This document shows positions 26,673-35,155 of a stretch of 64,000 nt of DNA, one piece after another; the first letter of the stretch is position 1; the number at the start of each line of letters is the position of its first letter. The stretch is from Acinetobacter modestus (GTDB lineage Bacteria; Pseudomonadota; Gammaproteobacteria; Pseudomonadales; Moraxellaceae): contig NZ_BMDV01000004.1 of assembly GCF_014636095.1 (NCBI RefSeq), positions 248,001 to 312,000 of the forward strand, given 5' to 3'. The translations under genes and the position numbers were made by a program. The notes under the pieces are model-generated. The model saw only the letters and a program-made list of their open reading frames with translations, ran no database searches and was not told where the DNA came from.

Positions 26673-26986
26673 TTTGAACACTCCATTTCTTTTGATTTCA
26701 TCCATTCAGCTATATCTGTTGCATGCCATACGGTAATGGTCGGGCTTAATTTAATGGGTTGGGGAAATTCACCTTTACGCACCCATTCCCATAGTGTTTT
26801 TTCAGATACACCAATTAGACCTTTACTGGGTCTACGTTCGCCAATTACTCGAGTTTTTCCCTTGTTAATGCCTGATTTATATTGATGGATACGTGCTGGA
26901 CGTTCGGGAATGTTGGCAAGGTCTTTCATGCGGTAGTAACGCTCTAAACCTTGTTGGTTTTCACTCGACTTGTATTGTTCAAGCAT
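26669..26986 (-). CDS. AlpA-family DNA-binding regulator
   Basis: 105 aa. The helix-turn-helix of AlpA/excisionase type is SEKTLWEWVRKGEFPQPIKL (about residues 61-80), followed by WHATDIAEWM, the standard AlpA ending. An extended N-terminus precedes it. AlpA proteins of P4-like and CP4-57 elements activate integrase or excision and control the early operon. The start ATG at 26986 has a GGGGGA ribosome-binding site and lies 14 bp after the preceding small HTH gene. Confidence 0.85.
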   Translation of the reverse strand: MLEQYKSSENQQGLERYYRMKDLANIPERPARIHQYKSGINKGKTRVIGERRPSKGLIGVSEKTLWEWVRKGEFPQPIKLSPTITVWHATDIAEWMKSKEMECSK

Positions 26987-27000
26987 GACTATTCCCCCAC

Positions 27001-27237
27001 CTAAACCGATTGCACTGTATTGGCTTGCTTTTGGTTGTTATGCCATTGCACCAATTCTGCATAGTCGAAATAAACAGCCGATTGCCTTGTTTTTCCTGTC
27101 TTATATGGCACTGGAAAGGTCGCATCTTTTGCCATAAGTTTGCGTAGTCCCTCTGCTGTAAGGTCTAACATTTGACAAGCTGTTTTTTGAGATACTCGTA
27201 TAGGTGTGGAGTGATTAGATAAATTATGGATTTGCAT
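27001..27237 (-). CDS. Small excisionase-like HTH protein
   Basis: 78 aa with a MerR/excisionase-type winged helix: RVSQKTACQMLDLTAEGLRK, then a wing-like VYFDYAELVQWHNN. It is the first gene of the coupled operon leading to the primase genes and probably acts with the AlpA-like protein in regulation or excision. Its Shine-Dalgarno sequence GAGGG lies 7 bp before the ATG but inside the 3' arm of a stable hairpin, so its translation may be controlled. Confidence 0.8.
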   Translation of the reverse strand: MQIHNLSNHSTPIRVSQKTACQMLDLTAEGLRKLMAKDATFPVPYKTGKTRQSAVYFDYAELVQWHNNQKQANTVQSV

Positions 27238-27241
27238 CTGT

Positions 27242-27267
27242 TAGCCCTCGTTGGTTTATGAGGGCTA
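27242..27267 (-). promoter_or_regulatory. Hairpin sequestering the ribosome-binding site
   Basis: An 8-bp perfect stem TAGCCCTC/GAGGGCTA with a 10-nt loop ends 4 bp before the ATG of the first HTH gene. The GAGGG Shine-Dalgarno bases are in the paired 3' arm. There is no T-run on the minus strand, so it is not a terminator for that strand. Confidence 0.65.
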
Positions 27268-27303
27268 TTTTGTGTTTCAAGAAAAGTACAAAATAGATTG
27301 CAA

Positions 27304-27325
27304 CTTAAAATTTAAGCTATCATTT
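27304..27325. promoter_or_regulatory. Candidate operator upstream of the early operon
   Basis: A 13-bp palindrome CTTAAAATTTAAG (27304-27316) abuts CTATCATTT (27317-27325), the 9-mer also found in the serine-recombinase repeat cluster at 20130. CTATCATT also occurs by chance elsewhere in the window (near 48646), so the shared word is only suggestive. Confidence 0.35.
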
Positions 27326-27411
27326 CTTAAGTATATGAATTTTAATTAAAAAATTAGTGGGTATGGTTTTTTTAACTCTAGTAATCATTATTCAAGCAAT
27401 TGAAAACAAAC

Positions 27412-28245
27412 TCACTTTATTTTCAATTCAAAATTTCTAAAGGGGCTATCTTTAAATTTTCGATTAAGTCTTTTTTGATGTGCTATTTCTTTTTGCCTAT
27501 TGGGTAAATTCTCCCACTCTTTTATCCAACCAATAGCTAAACGTGGTATTTGTGTACTATCTGTATACTTTTCATCTATTAATTTTTTATTTTCCTCACT
27601 TGCACCTTTTAGCCTTAGTCCTGTTAAAGCATTATCGAAAGACTTTTCAAAACTTTTTATAATTTCTTCTATTTCATTTTCGTATTGGCTAAATTCTCGG
27701 ATATATTTTTGCCATTCAGGGATATTTCTTTTATATTTTTCCCATTCTGTTTTTGCCCTTTGTCGTGTAATTTTATACCTATTTTCACCTGATACTTTAC
27801 CGCCTTTAGACTGCCCCTTAGTATTTCGTACTTTTTGTTTAGGTTCTCCAGTCGGAGATAAAGCACCTAAAATTGCCAACTGATTTTTAGCATAAGATAA
27901 GTTGCTTAATTGAGTATCAAAGTCCATCGTTTTAAAATTTCTAAAAAAATGTTCTGCTGTTTCCAATCCGAAATACATTGCCAAGTAATAATCTAAATTG
28001 GCTTTTTTCTCTTTTTTTGCTTCAACATGCTTTGTTTTAAGTCCATTTTTTTTAAGATATGTCATGACTTCATAATCAACATCACTAAAGTCATAAGAAT
28101 GATCATAACATTGCACAATATATGAAATATCATCTTGTACATCATACATTTCACTACGAATCTTGTTAAAAATTCGTTCTTGAAAATCAAAAAATTGGTG
28201 CCGTGCTTCTACTGGGTCTAATTCATATGGATTAATTTCCATCAT
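27412..28245 (-). CDS. Unknown island protein, possible cargo
   Basis: 277 aa, highly charged and predicted mostly helical, with no membrane segment. Around residues 135-160 a basic stretch KSKGGKVSG-like patch (QSKGGKVSGENRYKITRQRA) could bind nucleic acid. A long helical region (residues 160-230) follows. It ends in another basic run. I do not recognise a family. The gene stands alone between the early operon and the noncoding region beside the integrase, a typical place for accessory genes in P4-like elements. Composition is as AT-rich as the neighbouring intergenic DNA. A second ATG is the next codon. Confidence 0.7.
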   Translation of the reverse strand: MMEINPYELDPVEARHQFFDFQERIFNKIRSEMYDVQDDISYIVQCYDHSYDFSDVDYEVMTYLKKNGLKTKHVEAKKEKKANLDYYLAMYFGLETAEHFFRNFKTMDFDTQLSNLSYAKNQLAILGALSPTGEPKQKVRNTKGQSKGGKVSGENRYKITRQRAKTEWEKYKRNIPEWQKYIREFSQYENEIEEIIKSFEKSFDNALTGLRLKGASEENKKLIDEKYTDSTQIPRLAIGWIKEWENLPNRQKEIAHQKRLNRKFKDSPFRNFELKIK

Positions 28246-28839
28246 ATTTATTCATTCCCAAATTGATGACATCCAAAAACTATATAGTGCCTTATATTTG
28301 CATATACTCAACTTATTCCACAAAAATTAAATCATCCATCGTGCCTATGCAAGGCACAGAAGATTGTTCTAAAAAGATGTCATTTTTGTCAATAAAATAA
28401 GTATTCATCCAAGTGTTAAGACTTTCCATCATTCATATGTCTGGTAATTTCCTATTCTGTAACCTATTCCCGATTTCTAAAATTCATTAAAAAATAGGTT
28501 ACAAAACTGGTTACAGCCAAAATTAAAATTTAATACTTATAAAACAGTATTTTATTTAATAAAGTGTATTCATTTTATGCCGTAAAACCCAATTCAAAAG
28601 TAGGTTACAGCCATAAAACAAAGGTTTTAAACTTTAAAATAATTCAATAAAAACAGAGGTGTAACCTACTAAACAAAAAGTGTTACAGCTTTTTAAAATT
28701 AATTTCTTATAAAACAATGATGTAACCTTGTAACACCTGTAACACTCAAAAAAATGGCATATCCGTAAAATAGAAAAATTAGAATTTTGAAAAAATCTGC
28801 AAATTAAAGGCTGTTTTTGCGTATGCCATTTGCGCCTAA
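28246..28839. other. Noncoding region between cargo gene and integrase
   Basis: 594 bp, very AT-rich, with no credible gene. Its main content is the second array of GTTACA/TGTAAC words (28458-28744). The promoter of the 277-aa gene should lie at its left end. Confidence 0.6.
28458..28744. repeat. Second TGTTACA-type iteron array, both orientations
   Basis: TGTAACC at 28458, 28660 and 28721; TGTAACA at 28729 and 28738; GGTTACA at 28497, 28509 and 28603; TGTTACA at 28681. The last three copies are in tandem 8-9 bp apart. The word is the same as in the array at 21137-21420, so one protein probably binds both. P4 likewise has two separated repeat regions (ori and crr), both bound by its alpha primase. 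Confidence 0.65.
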
Positions 28840-30210
28840 TTAAGCAATGAATGAATTTGTCATTTCAGCCAATTTAAGCTTAATCAACTTCGCATATTTA
28901 ATATTAATTACACCCTGCTTTGCCTGCTCCATTAATGAAAGGCTAAACTCCATCGGGCTAATAAATTTCTCTTGGTTAGCTTCTAGGTAATCACTCCACC
29001 AACAAAGCATCATTCTACGTTCTTCCATAAATTCAGCATGGTGCATATAAGCCAGTCTAACGCCATTTCGTTCTTGGTGGCTCATTTGCTTCTCTACTGC
29101 ATCTTCAGTAAATAAAGTGCTTTCAATCAATGCACCACAAGCCATCCCCCTAAAGCCATGAATACATACATCATCTTGGGTGCTATAACCCATACGCCTA
29201 ATCATGTCATTGACTGTGTTTTCACTCAAAAAGCCAGCCATATCTACACTGTTAGGAAATACATTTAAGGAAATACCACTATAAACCTGTGTTTCTTTTA
29301 TGAGCTTCAATGCTTGTGGAGATAAGGGAATAAGATGCTTTTCTTTCATCTTTGCGCCTCTGTGAGAATCTTTATATCCAGCAATCAATTCCCTTGTAGG
29401 CGGTATGGTCCATATCTTTTTATCAAAATCAAATTCATTCCAGCGTGCAAAGCGTAGCTCACTAGATCGGGCAAAAGTATGTAAGGCAAATTCTAAGCAC
29501 AACTTAGTAATTGGGTTGCCTCCGTCATTTCTTAAACGGCTGAAAAACTCAGGTAATCGTGCCAATGGTAATTTAGGATAGTGCTTAGTTTTTCTTGTAA
29601 TCGTGATTGCATCACTCAATGCCACGGCTGGACTAAGGTCGATATAACCCTTAGTGATGGCATAAGCGAAAATACCCGAAAATCTTTGGCGTGTTTTACT
29701 CACGATTTCTAAATAGCCCTTTTCTTCAATCTTACTCAGGACGTTATACAAATCTCGGGTTTTAATCGTGTCTATTGGCTTGCTACCAATAACTGGGAAA
29801 ACGTACATTTCAAAATTACTTAAGGCTTTTCTTGCCGTAGCTTGATTCCACTTGCCAGTAGCTATATAAGCCTCATGCCAATCACGTGCAATACGTTCAA
29901 AACTGAACTCATCGCTATTTTTGGCTTCTTCAATTTTTATTTGATTTATGGGGTCAATATTATTGGCTAATTGATTTAAATAAATGGCTCTACGTTCCCG
30001 AGCTTCTTTTAAAGTAAGGGCTGGGTAGTTGCCTAATGTCATTAATCCATCTTTGCCATTAGGACGTTTATATTTGAATCTCCAGACCTTTGAACCATTT
30101 TTACGGACAAATAAAATCAGACCTTGCCCATCATATAGGTTGTAATCTTTTTCTTTGGGTTTTGCGCTATCACATTGAGTAGAAGAAAGTGGCTTAATCT
30201 GTTTAGCCAT
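28840..30210 (-). CDS. int: P4-type tyrosine integrase
   Basis: A 456-aa site-specific recombinase. The N-terminal arm-binding DUF4102-like domain holds LYDGQGLILFVRKNGSKVWR and TLGNYPALTLKEARERRA. A SAM-like core-binding domain is near residues 105-200. Catalytic positions are FARSSELRFARW (Arg, near residue 235), HGFRGMACGAL (HxxR, near residue 350), and the presumed tyrosine in RLAYMHHAEF, followed by the usual EERRMM...WSDYL end. It integrates the island into tRNA-Leu. It lies 190 bp from the tRNA 3' end in the same orientation, as in P4-like elements. Confidence 0.95.
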   Translation of the reverse strand: MAKQIKPLSSTQCDSAKPKEKDYNLYDGQGLILFVRKNGSKVWRFKYKRPNGKDGLMTLGNYPALTLKEARERRAIYLNQLANNIDPINQIKIEEAKNSDEFSFERIARDWHEAYIATGKWNQATARKALSNFEMYVFPVIGSKPIDTIKTRDLYNVLSKIEEKGYLEIVSKTRQRFSGIFAYAITKGYIDLSPAVALSDAITITRKTKHYPKLPLARLPEFFSRLRNDGGNPITKLCLEFALHTFARSSELRFARWNEFDFDKKIWTIPPTRELIAGYKDSHRGAKMKEKHLIPLSPQALKLIKETQVYSGISLNVFPNSVDMAGFLSENTVNDMIRRMGYSTQDDVCIHGFRGMACGALIESTLFTEDAVEKQMSHQERNGVRLAYMHHAEFMEERRMMLCWWSDYLEANQEKFISPMEFSLSLMEQAKQGVINIKYAKLIKLKLAEMTNSFIA

Positions 30211-30255
30211 AAGGATTTCACTCCGAATGAGGATACGGAAGTTGACCGCAGTGAA

Positions 30256-30280
30256 TATATCCTCAAATGTATCCTTATTA
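30256..30280. repeat. Right 25-bp terminal repeat, possible integrase arm site
   Basis: Partner of 18836-18860 (22 of 25 identical, same orientation), with two TATCCT cores. It lies in the integrase promoter region, 45 bp upstream of the integrase start and about 120 bp from the tRNA attachment site. Suggests arm-type binding sites or integrase autoregulation. Confidence 0.55.
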
Positions 30281-30325
30281 TTCTACGCTGTATATAGTGG
30301 TATATGTTTGTATGTTTCAGCATTT

Positions 30326-30356
30326 AAAAACAACAAAGCCCTGAATTATCAGGGCC
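30326..30356 (-). terminator. Terminator downstream of tRNA-Leu carried by the island
   Basis: GCCCTGA/TCAGGGC stem with a 4-nt loop; on the minus strand it is followed by a TTGTTGTTTTT tail. It now ends the tRNA transcript in place of the original terminator left at 18719-18753 and insulates the integrase from tRNA transcription. Confidence 0.75.
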
Positions 30357-30400
30357 TTCGAAGTTTATATGCTGTATGTTGGCATATAATTTTATATCTG

Positions 30401-30487
30401 TGGTCCCGAGGGTCGGACTCGAACCGACACGTCATCTCTGACAGCGGATTTTGAGTCCGCCGCGTCTACCAATTTCACCACCTCGGG
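30401..30487 (-). tRNA. tRNA-Leu (anticodon CAA)
   Basis: 87 nt with encoded CCA. Minus-strand acceptor arm CCCGAGG pairs with CCTCGGG, followed by discriminator A and CCA. The anticodon loop is CTCAAAA, giving CAA, flanked by CGGA/TCCG. A long variable arm (class II tRNA) and the T-loop GGTTCGAGTCC are present. It is the integration target of the island, and its 3' end is duplicated at 18764. Confidence 0.96.
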
Positions 30488-30668
30488 AAGAGTGCGATGC
30501 TTTGTGTTGCGTATCATAACCTGTTTGATTCTATTGTCAAACACTAACTATCGCTTATTGCTCACTTTTAAATCATTCAGATATTTTTATGCTTATAAAC
30601 ACGTGAACTCAGCGAGAAAACACAAAAAAGACTATACTACACCCAATTTTTTGCAATGTTTTAGATGT

Positions 30669-31706
30669 ATGCAACTCTCCGACTTTTCGTTTGATCTTCC
30701 TGATGAACTTATTGCTCGCTACCCACTAGATAGCCGTAGCGCATCTCGCCTACTCCATATCGACGCTCAAGGTCAATATCACGATCATGTTTTCACCGAT
30801 ATTCTTGATTTACTTGAAGAAGGTGATTTGCTGGTACTGAATGATACTAAAGTCATGAAAGCACGCTTAAAAGGCAAACGTGCTACAGGTGGTGCAATCG
30901 AAGTTCTAGTTGAGCGCATGTTGGATACCCACACTGCCCATTGCCATATTAAATCAAGTAACTCACCTAAAGCAGGCGCAGAATTATATATCGGTGAAGA
31001 TGCTGTTCCTGTCACGGTACAAGGTCGCCATGAAAATCTGTTTGTGGTGAAGTTTTCACAACCGATTTTGTCGGTGCTGGATCAATACGGTCAGCTCCCG
31101 ATCCCGCCTTATTTCAACCGCGAAGCCGAAGACATTGATACCGAACGCTATCAAACTGTATTCCACGATCCTGAAAAAATTGCCAGTGTTGCAGCGCCGA
31201 CAGCAAGCCTACATTTCGACCAAGGCTTATTAGAAAAATTAGCCGCTAAAGGCGTGCAAAAGACTTTTGTGACCTTACACGTAGGTGCAGGCACCTTTAT
31301 GCCAGTACGTACCACCGACATCACCAATCATATTATGCACAGTGAATGGTGTGATGTGCCGCAAGCCACAATTGACCTAATTTTAGAAACTAAAGCTCGT
31401 GGTAATAAAGTCATTGCTGTTGGAACGACTGCGACTCGTGCCTTAGAGAGTGCTGCGCAAGCTAATCAAGGTAAAATTGCAGCTTGGACAGGTGATACGC
31501 AAATCTTTATTTATCCAGGTTATCAATTCTGTATCGTAGATCGTTTGATTACTAATTTCCATTTACCAGAATCAACTTTGCTGATGCTGGTTTCTGCATT
31601 ATCAAATCGAGACCACATTTTAGCGGCTTATCAACATGCTGTTGAACAACGCTATCGTTTCTTTAGCTATGGTGATGCTATGCTAGTGGATCAATTAAAC
31701 AGCTGA
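30669..31706 (+). CDS. queA: S-adenosylmethionine:tRNA ribosyltransferase-isomerase
   Basis: Transfers and isomerises the ribosyl group of SAM to make epoxyqueuosine in tRNA. 345 aa from the ATG at 30669; the frame is open much further upstream, but the family N-terminus is [20 protein letters not shown]. Conserved blocks: [41 protein letters not shown], and the C-terminal [19 protein letters not shown]. Together with tgt at 33535 it forms the queuosine pair, but here two envelope genes lie between them. Confidence 0.97.
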   Translation: MQLSDFSFDLPDELIARYPLDSRSASRLLHIDAQGQYHDHVFTDILDLLEEGDLLVLNDTKVMKARLKGKRATGGAIEVLVERMLDTHTAHCHIKSSNSPKAGAELYIGEDAVPVTVQGRHENLFVVKFSQPILSVLDQYGQLPIPPYFNREAEDIDTERYQTVFHDPEKIASVAAPTASLHFDQGLLEKLAAKGVQKTFVTLHVGAGTFMPVRTTDITNHIMHSEWCDVPQATIDLILETKARGNKVIAVGTTATRALESAAQANQGKIAAWTGDTQIFIYPGYQFCIVDRLITNFHLPESTLLMLVSALSNRDHILAAYQHAVEQRYRFFSYGDAMLVDQLNS

Positions 31707-31719
31707 TTTAAATAGAACG

Positions 31720-32748
31720 ATGCCGATCGATACTGTAGAACAAGCCTTACATATAAGACGAAAAAAAAATGCGCAGGTTTTCCGCAATATTGCTCGGCTT
31801 TGGGATATAGGGCAAAAATCACATAGTGATCAAGATTTGCTGGATGCTTTACATCCGTGGCGTGATGATCATAGCTTATGCTTTTTTAATGTATTGCCTT
31901 TTATTTTAGGCATTGTGAGCGTCTGCACATTAGTATTTGGCTATTTTTTTCACCCACATATTCAGTATATCTTTAGCCTTCTCGCTGCCTTTTTGACTGG
32001 CTTTTTAGCGTATTTACTTTATGAGCCGAAAGAGCCGCTCACACAGGTCATTACATATCTCGAACAACGCATGACCGTCTTACGTTATGGTCTGCAATTT
32101 CAACAGCTACCCGCTTATTTACCCATTCAAGCACAGCCATTATTGGTGATCAGTAGATTGAAGCAATTTTTCCCATTATTTAATCGTGGCACTGAATCTA
32201 ACGAAATCACCCAATATGCTTCAACTACATGGCATGATGGTACGACAGAACATCAAATTTTATTGTTTCAATATCACTATGTCAGTGAACTACCCATTTT
32301 TCAGGAAGAAAATAGCAATCAGAAAATTGCCAAAGAAATTCACAAAGATCTATGGGGAGCATTTATTTTTCAAATGCCTGCTTCAGGAATAGCGGTCAGC
32401 AATAAACGTTCTCGTTTTTTTGAACCATATACAAGTTCATGGCAAAGCAGCGATATTTTAATTAACCAAGAGTTAAACATTTTTGGGATCGATCAACATC
32501 AGTTGGCAAAAGAAATTAGTCCGAGTTTGACCTTAAAGCTACATGATTTTTTTCAACATTTTACTGGTGATTTAATTTATCATCATGAAGAGCAAATTTT
32601 GTGTTACCTCGGCGAACAAAACCTTTTCCAAACCGCCAGTAAACGCAGTGAAATCCATGATATTTCAGCATTACGTGGACATTTACGTACCATGACCATG
32701 CCGCAATATCAAAAGTTTCAACAATTGATGCTTAATTTAATTCAATAA
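31720..32748 (+). CDS. DUF3137-like membrane protein
   Basis: 342 aa. Two membrane helices (about residues 55-78 and 82-102, LPFILGIVSVCTLVFGYF and the following hairpin) are followed by a soluble domain with a strand-rich pattern and a late LILSYLG-type segment. The region from about residue 165 on resembles the DUF3137 family, often encoded beside LemA proteins, and lemA follows here after about 55 bp. It starts 13 bp after queA, so it is probably co-transcribed. The function is unknown; a joint membrane role with LemA is likely from the recurrent pairing. Confidence 0.65.
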   Translation: MPIDTVEQALHIRRKKNAQVFRNIARLWDIGQKSHSDQDLLDALHPWRDDHSLCFFNVLPFILGIVSVCTLVFGYFFHPHIQYIFSLLAAFLTGFLAYLLYEPKEPLTQVITYLEQRMTVLRYGLQFQQLPAYLPIQAQPLLVISRLKQFFPLFNRGTESNEITQYASTTWHDGTTEHQILLFQYHYVSELPIFQEENSNQKIAKEIHKDLWGAFIFQMPASGIAVSNKRSRFFEPYTSSWQSSDILINQELNIFGIDQHQLAKEISPSLTLKLHDFFQHFTGDLIYHHEEQILCYLGEQNLFQTASKRSEIHDISALRGHLRTMTMPQYQKFQQLMLNLIQ

Positions 32749-32804
32749 ATTCCCTTTATCTCTTTGAGACAGGGCTTAGGGAAAACATAATAAGGGGAAT
32801 GACG

Positions 32805-33374
32805 ATGACCGGTTTACTCATATTCTTGGGAATTTTTGTTGTGATCGTTGTATGGGCGATTTACACACGCAACAATATTGTTCGCTATTTTAATGCGACT
32901 AAACGTGCTTGGTCAGAAGTTGCTAACTTTGAGCGTCAAAAAGTAAAGACTTTAGAAGCGTTGGAAGCAACATTAGATCAATATACTCAGTTTGAAAAAT
33001 CAACTTTGGAAAAAGTGACTGAATTACGCCAACAAATTTTGAATCTGAATGTCAATGATACCGATATTTCTCAATTACAACAGATTGAGAAAATGAGTAA
33101 GGAACTGATTCGTAGCCTCAATGTGGTGGTGGAAAACTATCCCGAGCTAAAAGCTGATGCACTTTATAGCAAGATGATGGATGATATTCAGGAACAAAAC
33201 GAGAATGTGGGTGCGGCAATCACGATATTTAACCGCAACGTAGAATTGTTTAATAACCAGATCGAAGTGTTCCCCAACAACCTGATCAATACCCTAACCT
33301 TATCCAAGAAAGCCATTCGTCCGTTTAAGGATAATCTTGCAACTGAAAATTTTGACTATAAACCGAATTTTTAA
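32805..33374 (+). CDS. LemA family protein
   Basis: 189 aa. A single N-terminal membrane anchor (GLLIFLGIFVVIVVWAIY) is followed by the LemA helical core, with NNIVRYFNATKRAWSEVANF at its start and VEVFPN-like IEVFPNNLI near the end. I choose the second ATG (32805), because AAGGGG lies 7 bp upstream of it but only 1 bp from the first. LemA proteins are anchored with the domain outside the cytoplasm; their biochemical role is unclear. Paired with the DUF3137-like gene. Confidence 0.9.
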   Translation: MTGLLIFLGIFVVIVVWAIYTRNNIVRYFNATKRAWSEVANFERQKVKTLEALEATLDQYTQFEKSTLEKVTELRQQILNLNVNDTDISQLQQIEKMSKELIRSLNVVVENYPELKADALYSKMMDDIQEQNENVGAAITIFNRNVELFNNQIEVFPNNLINTLTLSKKAIRPFKDNLATENFDYKPNF

Positions 33375-33395
33375 AATTTATTTTTACTTGAATAC

Positions 33396-33431
33396 AAGTC
33401 AATCTAAGCTTTATCTTGATTGGCTTTTTTA
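33396..33431 (+). terminator. Terminator after lemA
   Basis: AGTCAATC/GATTGGCT arms (one G-T pair) followed by a long T-rich tail. It separates the queA-lemA transcript from tgt. Confidence 0.75.
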
Positions 33432-33489
33432 TTTTTTAACTTACGCTACATTTAGTAGTAGAACTACACGCCATAATCAAGGAAAATAG

Positions 33490-34665
<1,176 letters not shown>

Positions 34666-34774
34666 TGTGAATGAATTGCATCAAGATTTGCGCCTGACCG
34701 CAAGACAAGGTACATTGCAAAACGAATTGGAATTTTATTATTAATTTTTGACTTTTTAATTTTAGGAAATCGAA

Positions 34775-35104
34775 ATGAGCTTTTTAATTTCTACTGCTCA
34801 CGCTGCTCCAGCGGCTGCACAAGGCCCTAGCCTGATGGCAAACTTGTTGATGATTGCTGTATTTATCGGGATCTTCTACTTCTTGATTTGGAGACCTCAA
34901 GCAAAACGTGCTAAAGAGCATCGTTCTTTAATCGAAAGCTTAGGTGTGGGCAGTGAAATCGTATTTGCAGGCGGTTTGATGGGAAAAATCACCAAACTTG
35001 ATGGTGACTTTGCAGTAGTTGAACTCAGCCGTGGTGTCGATGTAAAAATTCAACGTGCGAGTGTCATTTCAGTATTACCTGAAGGCACACTAAATAACCT
35101 TTAA
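34775..35104 (+). CDS. yajC: Preprotein translocase subunit YajC
   Basis: 109 aa. One membrane helix (NLLMIAVFIGIFYFLIWRPQ, about residues 23-42) is followed by the RPQAKRAKEHRSLIESL signature and the small C-terminal domain with GGLMGKI. YajC associates with SecDF at the Sec translocon. The first 20 residues have an Ala-rich, signal-like sequence. A hairpin terminator or attenuator separates it from secD. Confidence 0.95.
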   Translation: MSFLISTAHAAPAAAQGPSLMANLLMIAVFIGIFYFLIWRPQAKRAKEHRSLIESLGVGSEIVFAGGLMGKITKLDGDFAVVELSRGVDVKIQRASVISVLPEGTLNNL

Positions 35105-35114
35105 TCATAAGATA

Positions 35115-35137
35115 GTCGTGCCTCAGCACGACTTTTT
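35115..35137 (+). terminator. Terminator/attenuator between yajC and secD
   Basis: A perfect GTCGTGC/GCACGAC stem with a CTCA loop and TTTTT directly after it. It lies only 20 bp before the secD start and therefore may reduce rather than stop secDF expression from upstream promoters. Confidence 0.8.
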
Positions 35138-35155
35138 CATTTAAGAAGAAAGCGA

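Larger units (their letters stand above)
18764..30421. mobile_element. P4-like integrative island in tRNA-Leu(CAA)
   Basis: An 11.7-kb element bounded by a partial copy of the tRNA-Leu 3' end on the left and the intact tRNA on the right, with the integrase gene next to the tRNA in the same orientation. Genes, all on the minus strand: int, a 277-aa unknown, two small HTH proteins, a 186-aa unknown, an Ash-like protein, a 180-aa unknown, a CHC2 primase subunit, a Toprim-DUF927 primase-helicase, a TubC-like repeat protein, a 161-aa unknown, a serine recombinase, and a membrane protein. Integrase, AlpA-like regulator, Ash and primase-helicase together are the P4-satellite hallmark. No capsid, terminase, relaxase or type IV secretion genes are present, so any movement must rely on a helper or on excision and replication alone. 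Confidence 0.88.

Noticed and set aside
27500..27883. 127-codon plus-strand frame
   Set aside because: Antisense to the 277-aa island gene, serine/phenylalanine-rich shadow with no start signal.
18764..30421. Complete prophage or conjugative element
   Set aside because: No capsid, tail, terminase, lysis, relaxase or type IV secretion genes; the content fits a satellite-type island.
30227..30454. Plus-strand frame of 75 codons overlapping the tRNA
   Set aside because: It runs through the integrase promoter, a terminator and tRNA-Leu; no protein features.
30492..30668. Upstream extension of queA
   Set aside because: The 59 added residues include tRNA-proximal promoter sequence and do not match the family N-terminus.
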